Below, one piece after another: positions 1 through 10,995 of a stretch of DNA of 64,000 nucleotides. The notes beneath the pieces were generated by a model that was not told the origin of the DNA, did not search any database, and worked only from the letters and a program-made list of their open reading frames with translations. The position numbers and the translations under genes were made by a program. Position 1 is the first letter of the stretch, and each line of letters starts with the position of its first letter. Where the stretch lies: contig CM054114.1 of NCBI GenBank assembly GCA_028673005.1, positions 125,889,307 to 125,953,306 on the forward strand, read 5' to 3'. Source of the stretch: Tanypteryx hageni. Lineage: Eukaryota > Arthropoda > Insecta > Odonata > Petaluridae.

Positions 1-2352
1 AACTACATTCATGAATAAATTGGAGAATGAAGTCCAATTAGGTCAACGAAGAAAAAGTAACTGAGATATACTTTTGTCCAAGTTAGAGAAATAGTTAATC
101 TAAATCTATTTCCGTTGCCAAAAATTATATTACTTCTGCTTCATAATTTCGATTTTCGAAATTATGGGAATATTTTTCGAGGTATGGCATATTATAGATG
201 GAATTCTTAAACTGGCCAGAATTTCTTGAAATTGATATTTATATAACTTTAGTTTTTAAACTAAATCAAAGCCATCACGGTGTAAAATCTGTACATATGA
301 CAGCTCCTCCAATTTCTCGAAAACTAGTAAAAACCATACATTCATTTTTTGTTAAACTTTAGGATAAGATACCCATTTCTGAACAATCGTATTAAAATAA
401 TTCATTTCGAACTTTTTCTGTGTGTCTTTGACCTGGAAATAGCTTGATTATATTAATTGCGTCAATATTTGCTATGGAAAAAACTTGGGGCTAAAAAGAC
501 TCGCCACTTTTTACTTGCGGTTTTACTCCGAGATCTCGCGAGGGCTCGCCAATTCCAGTCAATGATTCACCAATCAGACCTTGTTTTCCTCACTTGTTTA
601 CCGTCCAAATGTTTTTGCTGGAGGATTCGGACGGAGCGCACATCGAATTAACGTAATCTAGGTTAAGACAATTGACTGGCCAAACAACTTTAGACCCAAA
701 TTTTTTGCGTCCACTGTCACGTTTACAGGAAGAGTTTATCTTTCGTAGACTTTTAGAGCCTATCGACCCGAGCCGATCGCAAACATATATTTTTACCGCC
801 CGCATTCTTTTAAAATATATCACATTTTATAACTTCGCCGTCTTCATGCGACAAGCTTTGGTTCGTGCTACAAATTCAATTTGTTTCACGGAGCGCTGAT
901 TATTCTCTTTCTTTAAAATAAAAAGCGAGATATTATTTGGTGCGAGTGTCACGAGAAAGAATTTAATGCACTTATAATTTATTTAATTATATCTTTTTCG
1001 CGAATCGCGCCCGCTAGTGCGTGTTGTTTTTCATATGACTGGTTTTTTTCTTTGGTAGGCGATCTCAATCTTCGGAGAGAAAAATGCAAAAAAATCTCCA
1101 TTAACCGTGTGATTCTTAGCTAATTTTCTTTCTCTGGAAGGGAGAGCTAGAGAAACCATTAAAATTATTAGTTTCTTCAGCAGATAGGAGTAACAAAATT
1201 TTATTAGTAAAGGGACTGAATTTTTAACTATCGAAAGAAATTATTAATTTCCCATCACAGTTGCCGTTCTTGACCAATTTGCTGATGTAGTGGAAGGAAT
1301 TTCTTCAATGGATACCTCGGCAATTTTTGCAAGTAAAAATGTTTAGGAAACATGTTGACCTTACGTGGGATATATGTATCGCAAAATTAATGTCCTGATG
1401 TTCTTATGTAAAATACAAAGAGTCAAAATAGGAAAGGGAGCATTTTTTAAACTTTAATAATCCAGTTAAAAGATACGTTGTTCACGCAGAATTATTTACA
1501 GGAAACTCAAAATGGTGCTTCAAACTTCTCTAACGGATTCGTAGTATCAGAGAAAGATAGAAAAAATTACAAAAATTACAGAGATTTGCAACCCTAAGTG
1601 AATATGATATTTTTAACAATTGTCTAATATTTTAGAGGCACGGAAGGAGAAAAAAAAACAATTAGAGCCTCCGTGTGAAATAATGTTTATGCATATAAAT
1701 TCAATCTCGGCAAATCTTCAAATTCTGATGGAAGCGCTTCCTGCTATATGCGATCGCTAGATCTTTGTTGTGAGGAATCTTCATCTAAATTCTTAACAGG
1801 GTGAATTGTGGAGCATGAAATGATATTTTTCCTGTGGCAGCGAAAGAAAATATTGTTGAAAACCTTCGAAAGCATAGTCCCCCAGATAGAACGGAAAATA
1901 AAAACAGCAGCAAACGTTGATCGAAAAAAGCAAAAAAATATCTAGTTATATAATAGGAAGTTGTCATCACTAGATACGTTTTCCTTATATCGACTAACTA
2001 CATACCAATCAAAACATACTTCATAAAATATTTTTATGGACTCACGTTCCTTGAGCGCATTTTAATTAACGCCATCTCTCTGGTCGATACAATTATGTGC
2101 ACCAATCGAGTTTGGTTTGAGAGTGATCTGAAAATTAATTAGAGATATATTTCTGTTCTTTTACCAGTTTAAACTATGCAAAATCGTGCGAGATTTTCGA
2201 TGAAAATCATTTCCATCCACGTCTCGCAATTTACGCTTTTAAGAGCGAAATTCTATGAAAGAAACTTTATCAGTACATGATTTTGTGTAAAATTTCTGGC
2301 TTTGGCAGTTCTGTACGTAACATAGACTCCTTTTCTAGCAGGTTTTGAGATA

Positions 2353-2354
<2 letters not shown>
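1..2354. other. AT-rich non-coding stretch
   Basis: No gene, RNA or complete mobile element is recognisable. The open frames here (for example 457-651 and 672-899) are short and match no family I know. The segment around 375-480 shares an ordered set of short words with 16690-16800 (the words TGTGTCTTTGACCTGGAAAT and TGTCTCTGTGACCGGAAAT, then ATATTAA and ATATTTGC), so it may be a degraded repeat copy. Confidence 0.6.

Positions 2355-2402
<48 letters not shown>
2355..2402. repeat. (TA)n microsatellite
   Basis: An uninterrupted TA dinucleotide run of about 48 bp, followed directly by a CACTCACT-type tract. It is self-complementary and prone to cruciform formation and slippage. Confidence 0.97.
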
Positions 2403-2405
<3 letters not shown>

Positions 2406-2560
2406 ACCTCACTCACTCAGTCACTCACTTACTCACTGACATAAAACTCTTAGGTACTTCTAGAAGGGCTAGAAATCTTAAATTTGACATGTAGGTAGAT
2501 CAAGTCACACAACCGATGAGAAAAATCGAAAATCATAAAAAAATTCATATTTAAGGGGTC
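2403..2560. repeat. CACT-rich tract and probable transposon fragment
   Basis: Just after the TA run comes a CTCACTCACTCAGTCACTCA tract, then a stretch containing AAATTTGACATGTAGGTAGA. A TA run, a CACTCACT tract and then this kind of AAATTTG-CATGTAGG text is, from memory, a frequent arrangement in invertebrate repeats. I cannot name the family, and no ends are visible. Confidence 0.35.
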
Positions 2561-3794
2561 TTTTTAACACTAATGTTCCATTTCAATATTCCATAAGAAA
2601 AGCATGGGATTCAGTGCAACGCTTTCAAAAAATGCATTTTTAAATTACTTAAAATTGGGATACGAATTTGAAAAAATAACATTTGTCTATTTGAAAGAAC
2701 GGAGATCTTAATTTTTTTAAGGCAGAATTCAAATACATACCGAATTAGTGTAAATATCTGCTTTTAATCGGAAAAAGTGTGAATTTTTCCTCTTTTCAAA
2801 AATGGAAATCTTTAAATACTATGGTTCAATACTTTTAAAGGGATCTGGTATTATACGTTGTGATTGCAGTAATTTAATGCTTTTAATGAAAATTAATGCT
2901 GTCATAACGAACTTCCATACCTCGAATCTCAAGGGAAAGTAAATATTAATCAAACTATAGAAAATTCGAGTTACGGAAATATATTTTTTCATTTTTCTTT
3001 AATCGAATTAACATAATGTTTATTCCCATAAACGTATAAGTTAACTTATTCAAATTTTCAATATCATGCATATTATGAAAACATCATCACCAATATTTTC
3101 TTCCGATAATATGTACGATTTTAGTATATCCAAAACACTAATTGCACTAGGCACTGCGATTGAGGGTATTATAGATAATTGTAATTCTCACGTACTATTG
3201 AAAGCACAAACACGACGATTAAATTTGGGTTACAGACTACAGGAAGGAGCGAATAGGCTTGTTTTTCTCTAGGACTAGGAGAAGCAACCCTGATAGCAAT
3301 GACGGTAAAACGTGTAAAGAATTATAATGTTGTATTTCGTAGTTTTTCGAGAAATTTTAACCCATTTCAATTGTTAAATATAATGACATCATACCTATTT
3401 TTCGATATCTTTTATCCAAATAGTATGTGCTAAAGGCATGGATGATGATGCCACAATCTTAACATAAAATATACTAATTTTTCCATAAATTTAATGTATA
3501 GGGTATTGCCTTAATGATGATTATTCTTATTGCTCGTGCAGGGCGATCTGAGTCACAAAACTTGAAATACGAAAACTAGGACACGAGTTGCCAGAAAATT
3601 TGGAAATTACGGATAGTTGCCTTAATTTCACGAAAAATTGTAAATATACTGCTGCTACTCATGGAATGTATTATCTAATTGGCTCCACGTGGTTGAAGTG
3701 CTGTTGCTCTGGAGATCGCATTGGTATATTTAGGAGTTTATATCTTGGTAAGTGTTGATTTTTTAGCCCTTGAAGTATGCAAGCACTGACAACT

Positions 3795-3803
<9 letters not shown>
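2561..3803. other. AT-rich non-coding stretch
   Basis: I see nothing supportable here. A 68-codon frame at 3066-3272 shows no motif, signal peptide or domain and is best treated as chance. Confidence 0.6.

Positions 3804-3871
<68 letters not shown>
3804..3871. repeat. (TA)n microsatellite
   Basis: An almost pure TA run of about 68 bp, the longest in the window. A translated frame across it reads only IYIYIY and is not a gene. Confidence 0.97.
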
Positions 3872-3874
<3 letters not shown>

Positions 3875-4140
3875 TATATATTTACGTTCGTTTTCATTTA
3901 TTGCATTTCTGTCCAAATTATCATTCTCGCCACAATTTAAATGTCTAAGTATGTACCTAATACATTAGTGCATGTTGGAGGTCTCAGTCCTGAGAAAAAC
4001 AGTTCAGACTCGTTAAGTATGTCCTCCGATTTAAAACTTTACCAAAGTACTTTGCATTGCCGAAGAAGTACTTCCAACACCTCTTAAAGCGTTCAAAAAA
4101 CTTGACGTCGAGTTGGATCTAACGACACTCTAAAAAACAA

Positions 4141-4320
4141 AGAGTATATATAATCCACGCCGTTCGTGTATCACGCATGGAACAGAGTACTCCTTCACGA
4201 AAGCAGAGCACAGTCCCTGTCGCACCAATTAACGTCGCGCAGACGGGACGGGCAAACACCTCGAGCCCCACGCCGACGGTCGGAAATCTCAGTGAGGGAG
4301 GCTCTAATTGGTAAGTCAAA
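4141..4320 (+). promoter_or_regulatory. Candidate promoter and 5' exon (weak)
   Basis: A TATA-box-like word, TATATATAA, sits near 4144. About 30 bp downstream starts a locally GC- and CpG-rich block (4200-4300), ending in a strong splice-donor match, ATTG|GTAAGTC, at about 4311. TATA, spacing, composition change and donor together are what a non-coding first exon would look like. An 82-codon frame at 4166-4414 runs through the donor without a domain, so coding potential is unsupported. Without RNA data this remains a guess, and TATA-like words are common in such AT-rich DNA. Confidence 0.2.
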
Positions 4321-4510
4321 CGATTTTCTCTTTCCTGGGAGAATCTTCTTCATTGGGCTTCAAGAGAAAGAGACGATCCAAGTGCCTCGCGAGCCTTCTT
4401 CGACAATAAGATGATGGCATTTACCGGTAGATACATATATTACACCGATGTGGATTTGAGAGAAAGAAGTGGAAAGATATGCCCGATTCGTACTTTATAG
4501 GAAATTCTGC

Positions 4511-4728
4511 TTGTGGTAAGTGGCAGGGGGTGATGATTCATTCACGCACGTCACACACGATTCATGTTTTGCAGGATATCCCGGTTGCGATAAGTGGCAG
4601 AGGGTGACAGTTCGTTGACGCACGTCATACGCGATTTATGTTTCATGGGATATTCCGGTTGCTATAAGTGGCAGGGGCTTATAGTTCGTTTATGTAACTG
4701 AAGATACTTTTCATATATTCCGATTGGT
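4511..4728. repeat. 74-bp tandem repeat, about 2.9 copies
   Basis: Units start at 4511, 4585 and 4659, exactly 74 bp apart. Each opens with TTG..(G/T)ATAAGTGGCAGRGG (the first has GGTAAGTGGC), followed by CACGCACGTCA and GATTYATGTTT and closing with GATATYCCGG. The third unit is the most diverged and fades out. The copies differ by scattered substitutions, so the array is not recent. Confidence 0.85.
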
Positions 4729-6007
4729 TATTCGTGTAGCTGTTATTTATAACGATTTTAAATACAATCTCCATCGCTTCAAGTCGATAAGCCTTGAGTC
4801 ATGTTATTTGGAATTGAGGATTCCTTCAGTATTACCTTAAAATCTTCAATAATATAAAGAAAAAAATCAAGATTTCACCAGTCAATGAAGACATGCCTTA
4901 AAGAAATACGAATATAAATGCTATTATTCGAGAATGTTTATTGCAATTTCCACTATTCATAATATTTCTTCCATTTATATACGAAGAACGCGCAATATAA
5001 CTGAATGCCCCAAATTCTTTCGCACTTCCAAATCATTATGTTCTACGCAAAGTAGATACGGTTGTCTGGCGAAATCATGTATGTGACGTTAAATTTGACA
5101 CGAAGGCTACTTTATTACTTAAACTTCTTACGTAGACAATCGGTAAGTCGGAAAGAAATCTCGAATTCTCACAATTTGAATTATATCGATGCACCCAGGT
5201 ACGTTTCCCGGTCAAGTTCAGAGTTTTTCTGCTTCTTTCCCTCGAAATATATATTCGGGCATATGCACTCATGCACGCGAAACTTCATGAATTTACATTT
5301 CTCATTATATTGCTTGAATTCGTTTACACCAATTTTACCGTAGAAAACAAAATATGTCGCATATCAGCTACCGTTAGCACAATCGAAACGAAACGGTCAA
5401 AGGAACCAAAGAGGAGAGAGAACAAACATCTTCAGACGAAGTGCAGCGCTTTACGAGGCACTAAGGTGATTCCAACGTCGCGCATGACTTACGAATCATA
5501 GAGACGGAACCATTTCCTATTTCCTCTGCCATGTTGGAATTAGGAAGAAGAGAGAAAGACTCTTTGGGCTTTTCACGCTCGCTCCATTGTTAGTCCTTAA
5601 TAAGTCTTTAAACCTCCCTTATTAGGCAGTGGCTTTGTTGTCTAATCAAGATGGCGCCGGGAAGATAAAAGATGGATGAATTAATGGCTAAGCCTCCGTT
5701 TCCCATTGAGAAGCTGTAAAACCCAGACCGGTCGGAACGAAGAGTGTGGGAAGCTAGCGGCCTAAACACGTTCTGCAGCGTCGGTGAACGCATCCCTCGC
5801 ATGAGATTTGTTTAACGAATCAGAGGATGGAAAGTACAACCTTCTATGGATGCAGCACAAAATAAGTTCTTCGAGTTAAAAATATCTTTTCAGATCGATC
5901 CAAATTTAAAAAGCAACTAGACTCATCCCTTTCGGTTTTACTGCCTATTCTTAAAAACGATACTTTTTGTCGCATATTTAAATTTAGCCTGATAAAATAA
6001 CTTAAGA

Positions 6008-6010
<3 letters not shown>
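4729..6010. other. Non-coding stretch, nothing recognised
   Basis: Moderately AT-rich sequence. Frames such as 5062-5343 and 5608-5802 lack recognisable motifs. The block 5480-5800 has a somewhat higher GC content, without further evidence of function. Confidence 0.55.

Positions 6011-6061
<51 letters not shown>
6011..6061. repeat. (TA)n microsatellite
   Basis: A pure TA run of about 51 bp between unique AT-rich flanks. Confidence 0.97.
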
Positions 6062-6065
<4 letters not shown>

Positions 6066-6739
6066 AATGTAATTGTTTGATTAATTAATAAATTCCTGAA
6101 AATCATTTGAATTCTCCCAGAAAATGAAGCGCTTGAAATTTATTACATTCTGGCATCAATATACGACTTGATTTGCCACTCTTTGGCTCCGTTATTCTTC
6201 CTCTTCGTATGTTTACTGAATAATATTCTTCAATTATTAACGTTGCAATCTATTAAGTTTCACATTGCGCGAAGCGAATAACACAATTCTTTCGTCTATT
6301 TGAAGGCTTAATAGACGCTAATTCAATCGGAGGCAACAATGCGGGTCGCCTTGGCAAGACCCGGAAAGAGTACGAAAAAGCCATAAAATTTCGAAAATAA
6401 AATCGTGTTTCTGACAAGTTCTTCCGTGTAACATATAAACATTGCAAGAATAAGATATTTTATAGTTTTAGTCGTCGAATAAAACAAAAATGGAGAAATT
6501 CGGTCCATATTTACATGTTTTAATGAATGAAGGAACCTTGCACCTTGAAAAATCGAAAATCCCGTGTAAACTTATGGGAAAATATAATTGTCTCCCGGAG
6601 TAGAATCCGGGACTTTTTCCGGGATGTTTGATTTTTCTAGAGACCATCTCATGGTGATTTAATGATTCACTGAAAGTTTGAGCTCTTAATTCCATTGGGA
6701 AATGTCCAAAAATACCGGGACAGGCAGAAAAACACTTGT

Positions 6740-6743
<4 letters not shown>

Positions 6744-6795
<52 letters not shown>
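6744..6795. repeat. (TA)n microsatellite
   Basis: A pure TA run of about 52 bp, about 0.7 kb from the preceding one. The frame read across it on the minus strand (6468-6803) is IYIYIY plus unrelated sequence and is not a gene. Confidence 0.97.
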
Positions 6796-6797
<2 letters not shown>

Positions 6798-8108
6798 TTG
6801 CACCGCACCTAGTACGTGTCCATAGTACCATAATTAGACTTGGTTATCTTTCAGGTGTTCCCTACAATTACTAATCGAAATACATGTACACATCTCTAAG
6901 ATGTAGGGATATTTTTAAGAAGTGGAATATATTATACCGACAATGAAATTCTAGTCTAATTTTTTAATGAAATTTACTCTCATCATTTGCATTACACTCG
7001 ATAACAGTACCACGGCCAATCAAAGCAAATTTATGTGCAGTCGCGGCTGGATTACAACCGACATCAAGGTAATAGCAAGTTTGCGAATTATTACTTATCT
7101 CGCAACAAATTTCGAAGCATTGTATGTATTTAAACCAATCATCTTGCTAAAACGGCCAAGTAACAAAATTTTTAACTGGGCTTCTTGGCTCACACCGTAA
7201 ACATGACAACTCGTATGCTACGTTCTATCTCGCATACTAAAAATAAAGGACCAATCCTAGCACGTAACCTCTTCGAGATTCTCTCACTTTTTTCTCTCTC
7301 TCTATCAATTTTCTCTCCCTTTCCAAGGCATTCGGCCACCAACCCGTTACGAATCACTCACTCGTGTGTGTACGTGGGGAGCAGGAGGTGGGGGTGATGG
7401 GGAAGTGATGGGTGAGGGAAGGGGGCGCACTGCCAATTAGATGAAGCAGCAGAGCGGGCAATGATAGCAAGCCGAGTTTACTAGTTTGGCGCGATAATGA
7501 CTCTGGATCCGAATTCGCTCGTGTGAAGATCTGAAAGAGAAAAATAATCTCATTTCCTTCTCTCTCTCTCTCTCTCTCTCTTTATCTCTCTTCTCTCAGA
7601 AGGAAATTATTCGCGCGAAAGAACAGACGATAGGAAGGAAAGAGGAAGTCCGCACATCGCGCAATAAAAGAATAAAATCTGCGATACTTACGTCCGTAAA
7701 CTTTTCAATGTCGAATTAAAAAAATGTGAGGGTCGATTTTGCATTCAAAATAAAGTATATATAAATAATTTCAGCACTTCATTCTTCTTACCTTCGTACA
7801 GAAAATTTATTCAAATATCAGGAAAGCGACGGATGGTCCTATTTACTCCCTTAGAATACACGAATTTATAAGGAAAGTCGAAATGAAAATCGCGTGATGA
7901 ACTAAATAAACAAATCTGACGAGAGACTGGTGGTGCAAAAATAAATATAAGCTGAATGACCAGAATGTTCCTATGCATGTGGAAATGTTTATCTATGCAT
8001 ACCAATACAAATAATGCGTACTTCACTATTAGATTAATGTAAACGGATTATATGTCACGCCTCAATCTCTCCTTTAAGCTTTTCAGGCACGGGGTAATGG
8101 GTGTAATT
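6796..8108. other. Non-coding stretch with short G-rich and CT-rich tracts
   Basis: Contains a G-rich segment at about 7369-7433 (repeated GGGG and GTGATGGG words) and a CT microsatellite at 7558-7599. No open frame in the interval shows a recognisable domain. Confidence 0.6.
7558..7599. repeat. (CT)n microsatellite
   Basis: About 22 bp of pure CT followed by interrupted CTCT words, giving a pyrimidine tract on the + strand. Confidence 0.9.
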
Positions 8109-8240
8109 TGAAATAAAATAAGTTTATAAACTTTTTACTATTTTCACAAATTTGTGAAAATAGTACAAATTTTATAAACAATTTATTTTGCTTCATAAAT
8201 TTGTGAAAACAGTACAAATTTTATAAACAACTTATTTTAC
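8109..8240. repeat. Palindrome plus ~55-bp tandem copy
   Basis: A near-perfect inverted repeat is centred on CACAAATTTGTG at about 8152. The left arm reads AAATAAGTTTATAAA, then TACTATTTTCACAAA, and the right arm is its complement with small indels. The right arm is then repeated once more (GTGAAAACAGTACAAATTTT, then ATAAACAACTTATTTT). This could be the remnant of a foldback element or a local cruciform-driven duplication. Confidence 0.75.
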
Positions 8241-8591
8241 TTCAAATTATTCCATTTACTTATTGCGGAGTTCGACCAGACATCGGCCTCTTTAGTGACT
8301 TCTACTCTTTCAATTAGGTTGGCATAAAATTTGTGCCTGGAAGCAAGACCGCAAATTTTTTCTAAAAGCTATTTTAAATAAAATGTCGTTGCAATCACAT
8401 CAACAGCACTTACTCAAACTCATTATAATTACCTATATTTTATTTTTAAATTTACAATTTTATTGTGCTGTCAAGGTTTGACGTTGTACTTCTGTTTATA
8501 TTAAAACCTTATGCAAAAACTTGTGCAGCAGAAGGATCTTTTATAAAAAAATTCTTGCGTCTGATCGAATTAAGAATTGTAGACTCTAGAT

Positions 8592-8934
8592 CGGTGATGT
8601 CCAACCTTTTCAGCGTGGTGGGCCGCACCGGTTGTTGCGAATCCTTCGGCGGGCCGCTTTGACAGTTGCCAATTCTTCGGCGGGCCGGGTTAGAGTTTAA
8701 ATCGGAAGTTACATATACCTAAATTTTGAGATGCCATATAAGCGAAAATCAAGTCTAAATATGATTAGTATGGTTAACATTTCGCTTTTAAAAAGTTAAT
8801 TACAAAAAATTTCATAAAAGCGTTTGAATTTGTGTTAAATTTTTCGGATGGTTTCTTCATCTTAGCTTCGCAGGCCGCACAAAAACAGTCCGCGGGTCGC
8901 ATTCGGCCCGCGAGCCGTAGGTTGGACACCCTTG
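8592..8934. mobile_element. hAT-type non-autonomous element, copy 1
   Basis: A 343-bp element with imperfect terminal inverted repeats: the left end is CGGTGATGTCCAACCTTTTC, and the right end reads CAAGGGTGTCCAACCTAC on the opposite strand. It is bounded by 8-bp target duplications CTCTAGAT (8584-8591) and CCCTAGAT (8935-8942), which fit the hAT preference for nTCTAGAn. Subterminal GGGCCGC/GCGGGCC words (GGGCCGCACC, GGCCCGCGAGCC) are typical of small hAT relatives in many animals. There is no transposase, so movement must have depended on an autonomous hAT elsewhere. It abuts copy 2 directly. Confidence 0.88.
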
Positions 8935-8942
8935 CCCTAGAT

Positions 8943-9283
8943 CAGGGGTCGGCAACCTTTTCTGCATGGCGGGCCACATTTGCAGTTGTGAATGTTTCGG
9001 AGGGCCGCATTGGGAGTCAAGAAAGCCTCGGAGGGCCGGATGAGCGTATAAATCAGAAGTTTTCTGGAGATTAGGTGATTTCATATGAACGAAATCAAGT
9101 CTACGTAATTTACTAGCGTTAAAACTTCACCAGAAAAGACTTTGAGACCATAATTTTACTCAAAAAATATAAAATTGCCCTTGAGAAATTTCCCTGATCA
9201 CTTTTTCATTACAGCTTTGCGGGCCGCATAAAGCGTTCTCGAGGGCCGCATGTGGCCCGCGGGCCGTAGGTTGCCGACCCCTG
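8943..9283. mobile_element. hAT-type non-autonomous element, copy 2
   Basis: A 341-bp element whose first 16 bases (CAGGGGTCGGCAACCT) are repeated perfectly in inverted orientation at its right end. The 8-bp target duplication CCCTAGAT is identical on both sides (8935-8942 and 9284-9291), and the left copy is also the right target duplication of the neighbouring element. Perfect ends and duplications suggest it is younger than copy 1. The AT-rich core is non-coding. Its interior aligns with the element at 38466-38787 (shared ATTTACT.GCGTTAARACTTCAC words). Confidence 0.93.
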
Positions 9284-9291
9284 CCCTAGAT

Positions 9292-10559
9292 GGTTTATAA
9301 TCGGTCGTAAAATAGTATATAAAATTGATGAAAAACTTATAAAACATTTATTCAATCAATATTCAGTCAATTACTTTTTCCTAATAAGAAATCTCTGAAT
9401 TTTCGAGAAAAAAACAAGCCTTTTCCGACCAACACAGCAAGGACTCCAACTGCTGCGTGCAGCCCCAACCGATTCGCGCTGAGCAACTCGTGCTCTTAAA
9501 GTTCACGAGGATATATCGAAAAAAAAAAACTACTTTCGTGCCTGAAATTATCTCGGGAGCCAGTTTCTTCGCTCGCATTGAATTTCGTCCGTGATCCGAA
9601 TGAATCGAGAGTGAGATACACACACGTCTCTCTCCAATACTCTCCTCGAAGGAACGATCTCACTCTCGCAGTCCCAGACCGGTCGCTTTCAAACGTAACT
9701 GGCTTTGAAATCTTCGTTACATGCACACAAGTAGATCAAGAGAGAAGGGGAAAAAACAACAGAAGGGTCTCGAGCGAGAAGTTGTGATTGGGTTGCGTGA
9801 GTGACGGCGGACGGGAGTCCTTTGTTTTTCTCGGTACGTGAACGTGTAATGGATAAGACGTCTCATAAGGTCTTCCGGGTTGGGTTGAGTTGGGTGGGAT
9901 GGGAGGGTTCGAGCGGAATAAATGAAACATTTGAAATAGATCTATTGCATTCGATATTTCTGCGCGGGTAAAGATTACTATACGGTCATTCTAGACGTTT
10001 GTTTCTGCCACTAAGGGTCTGTTTCAAAAGGAAATTGAAGTTTGCTATTGCGAGAGTGCGTTTTTGTGCCTATGTCATGTTATTCAGTGCTCAATGCCAT
10101 CAGGTTAAATGGACGTGATATTTTTTGAAACTCGAAATTTTATTTGTGACCGTGATGCGTGACAAAGTAGTGAGACACCGAACTGGTTTTTAAACCTCAC
10201 TGCAATGATTTGCAATATATTTATCACGATGAACTACCTCAATCCAATTGGTCTGTTATTCCTTTTTGTTTTAACTTTAAAATGCGTTTTAAATTGGTCA
10301 ATGATACTGATAAATATCATATCACCTGTCCAAAAAAAATTTCACATTAACGGGGTGTCACTTGCCAGAATATTATGTTTCTATGCGATGGTATTATAAG
10401 GAAGTTAATATCCTGGAAGGAAAAAAGAAAAATCTTTTTTGTTATTTGAATAATGACTTATGAATTTTAGTGTTCTGATATTATCGACCGGAGATAAGCA
10501 ATTTATATTGAGGAACTAAGAAAAGCCTTGTAATCACTTTCAAAGGAAATGCAAATGTG
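9292..10559. other. Non-coding stretch, nothing recognised
   Basis: Short overlapping frames occur on both strands at 9381-9930 in a slightly GC-richer block, but none shows a family motif. 10000-10560 is AT-rich with no feature I can support. Confidence 0.55.
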
Positions 10560-10564
10560 ATATT

Positions 10565-10995
10565 ATAGCAAAAGAGGAAAGATGCACACATCATGCGTGC
10601 ATACATGCGAGACAGAGGCGTTCTTTACAATTTATGCAATCATGCCAAAAAAATACATGTATTAATGGCTTAGTATAGTGCCCAAGAAAAGTGATATACC
10701 AGTAGTGATGCCAAGGAAATATCGAATTTTTCATTCACCGACTTATTTACTAATAGTTGTAATTAATAAAACAATCGGCAATTACTTAAAACATACCCCA
10801 CTCGAGTAGTAGTAATATAATCTTTATGTTCACGTTCATTCTTTCGTCGTAAATTATACATTTCTTTTCACTTACAAACGCTGTGTGTACTACGTTAAGA
10901 AAATAGACGTATTTACGTTCATTTCTTCGTCGTAGATAATCCATTTCCCTTAATTTTCCAAATGCTGCGTACGCACGAAAGCAAATTAAATGTAA
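10565..10995 (+). repeat. Dispersed repeat RepX, copy A (truncated)
   Basis: This aligns with 21465-21947 in the same orientation and with 15545-16215 inverted. Diagnostic shared words are CCAGTAGTGATGCC, AAATATCGAATTTTT, CGTCGTAAATTA, TTTTCACTTACAAACG and TTCCAAATGCTGCG. It lacks the 3' portion that the other copies carry (the CATGTTTAACCGAGC part onwards). Divergence is substantial, with many substitutions and small indels. No coding capacity or terminal structure is visible. Confidence 0.8.

Noticed and set aside
8310..8420. mariner-type left end (TTAGGTTGGCATAAAATTTG)
   Set aside because: The start resembles mariner ends, but no complementary right end or transposase fragment was found.
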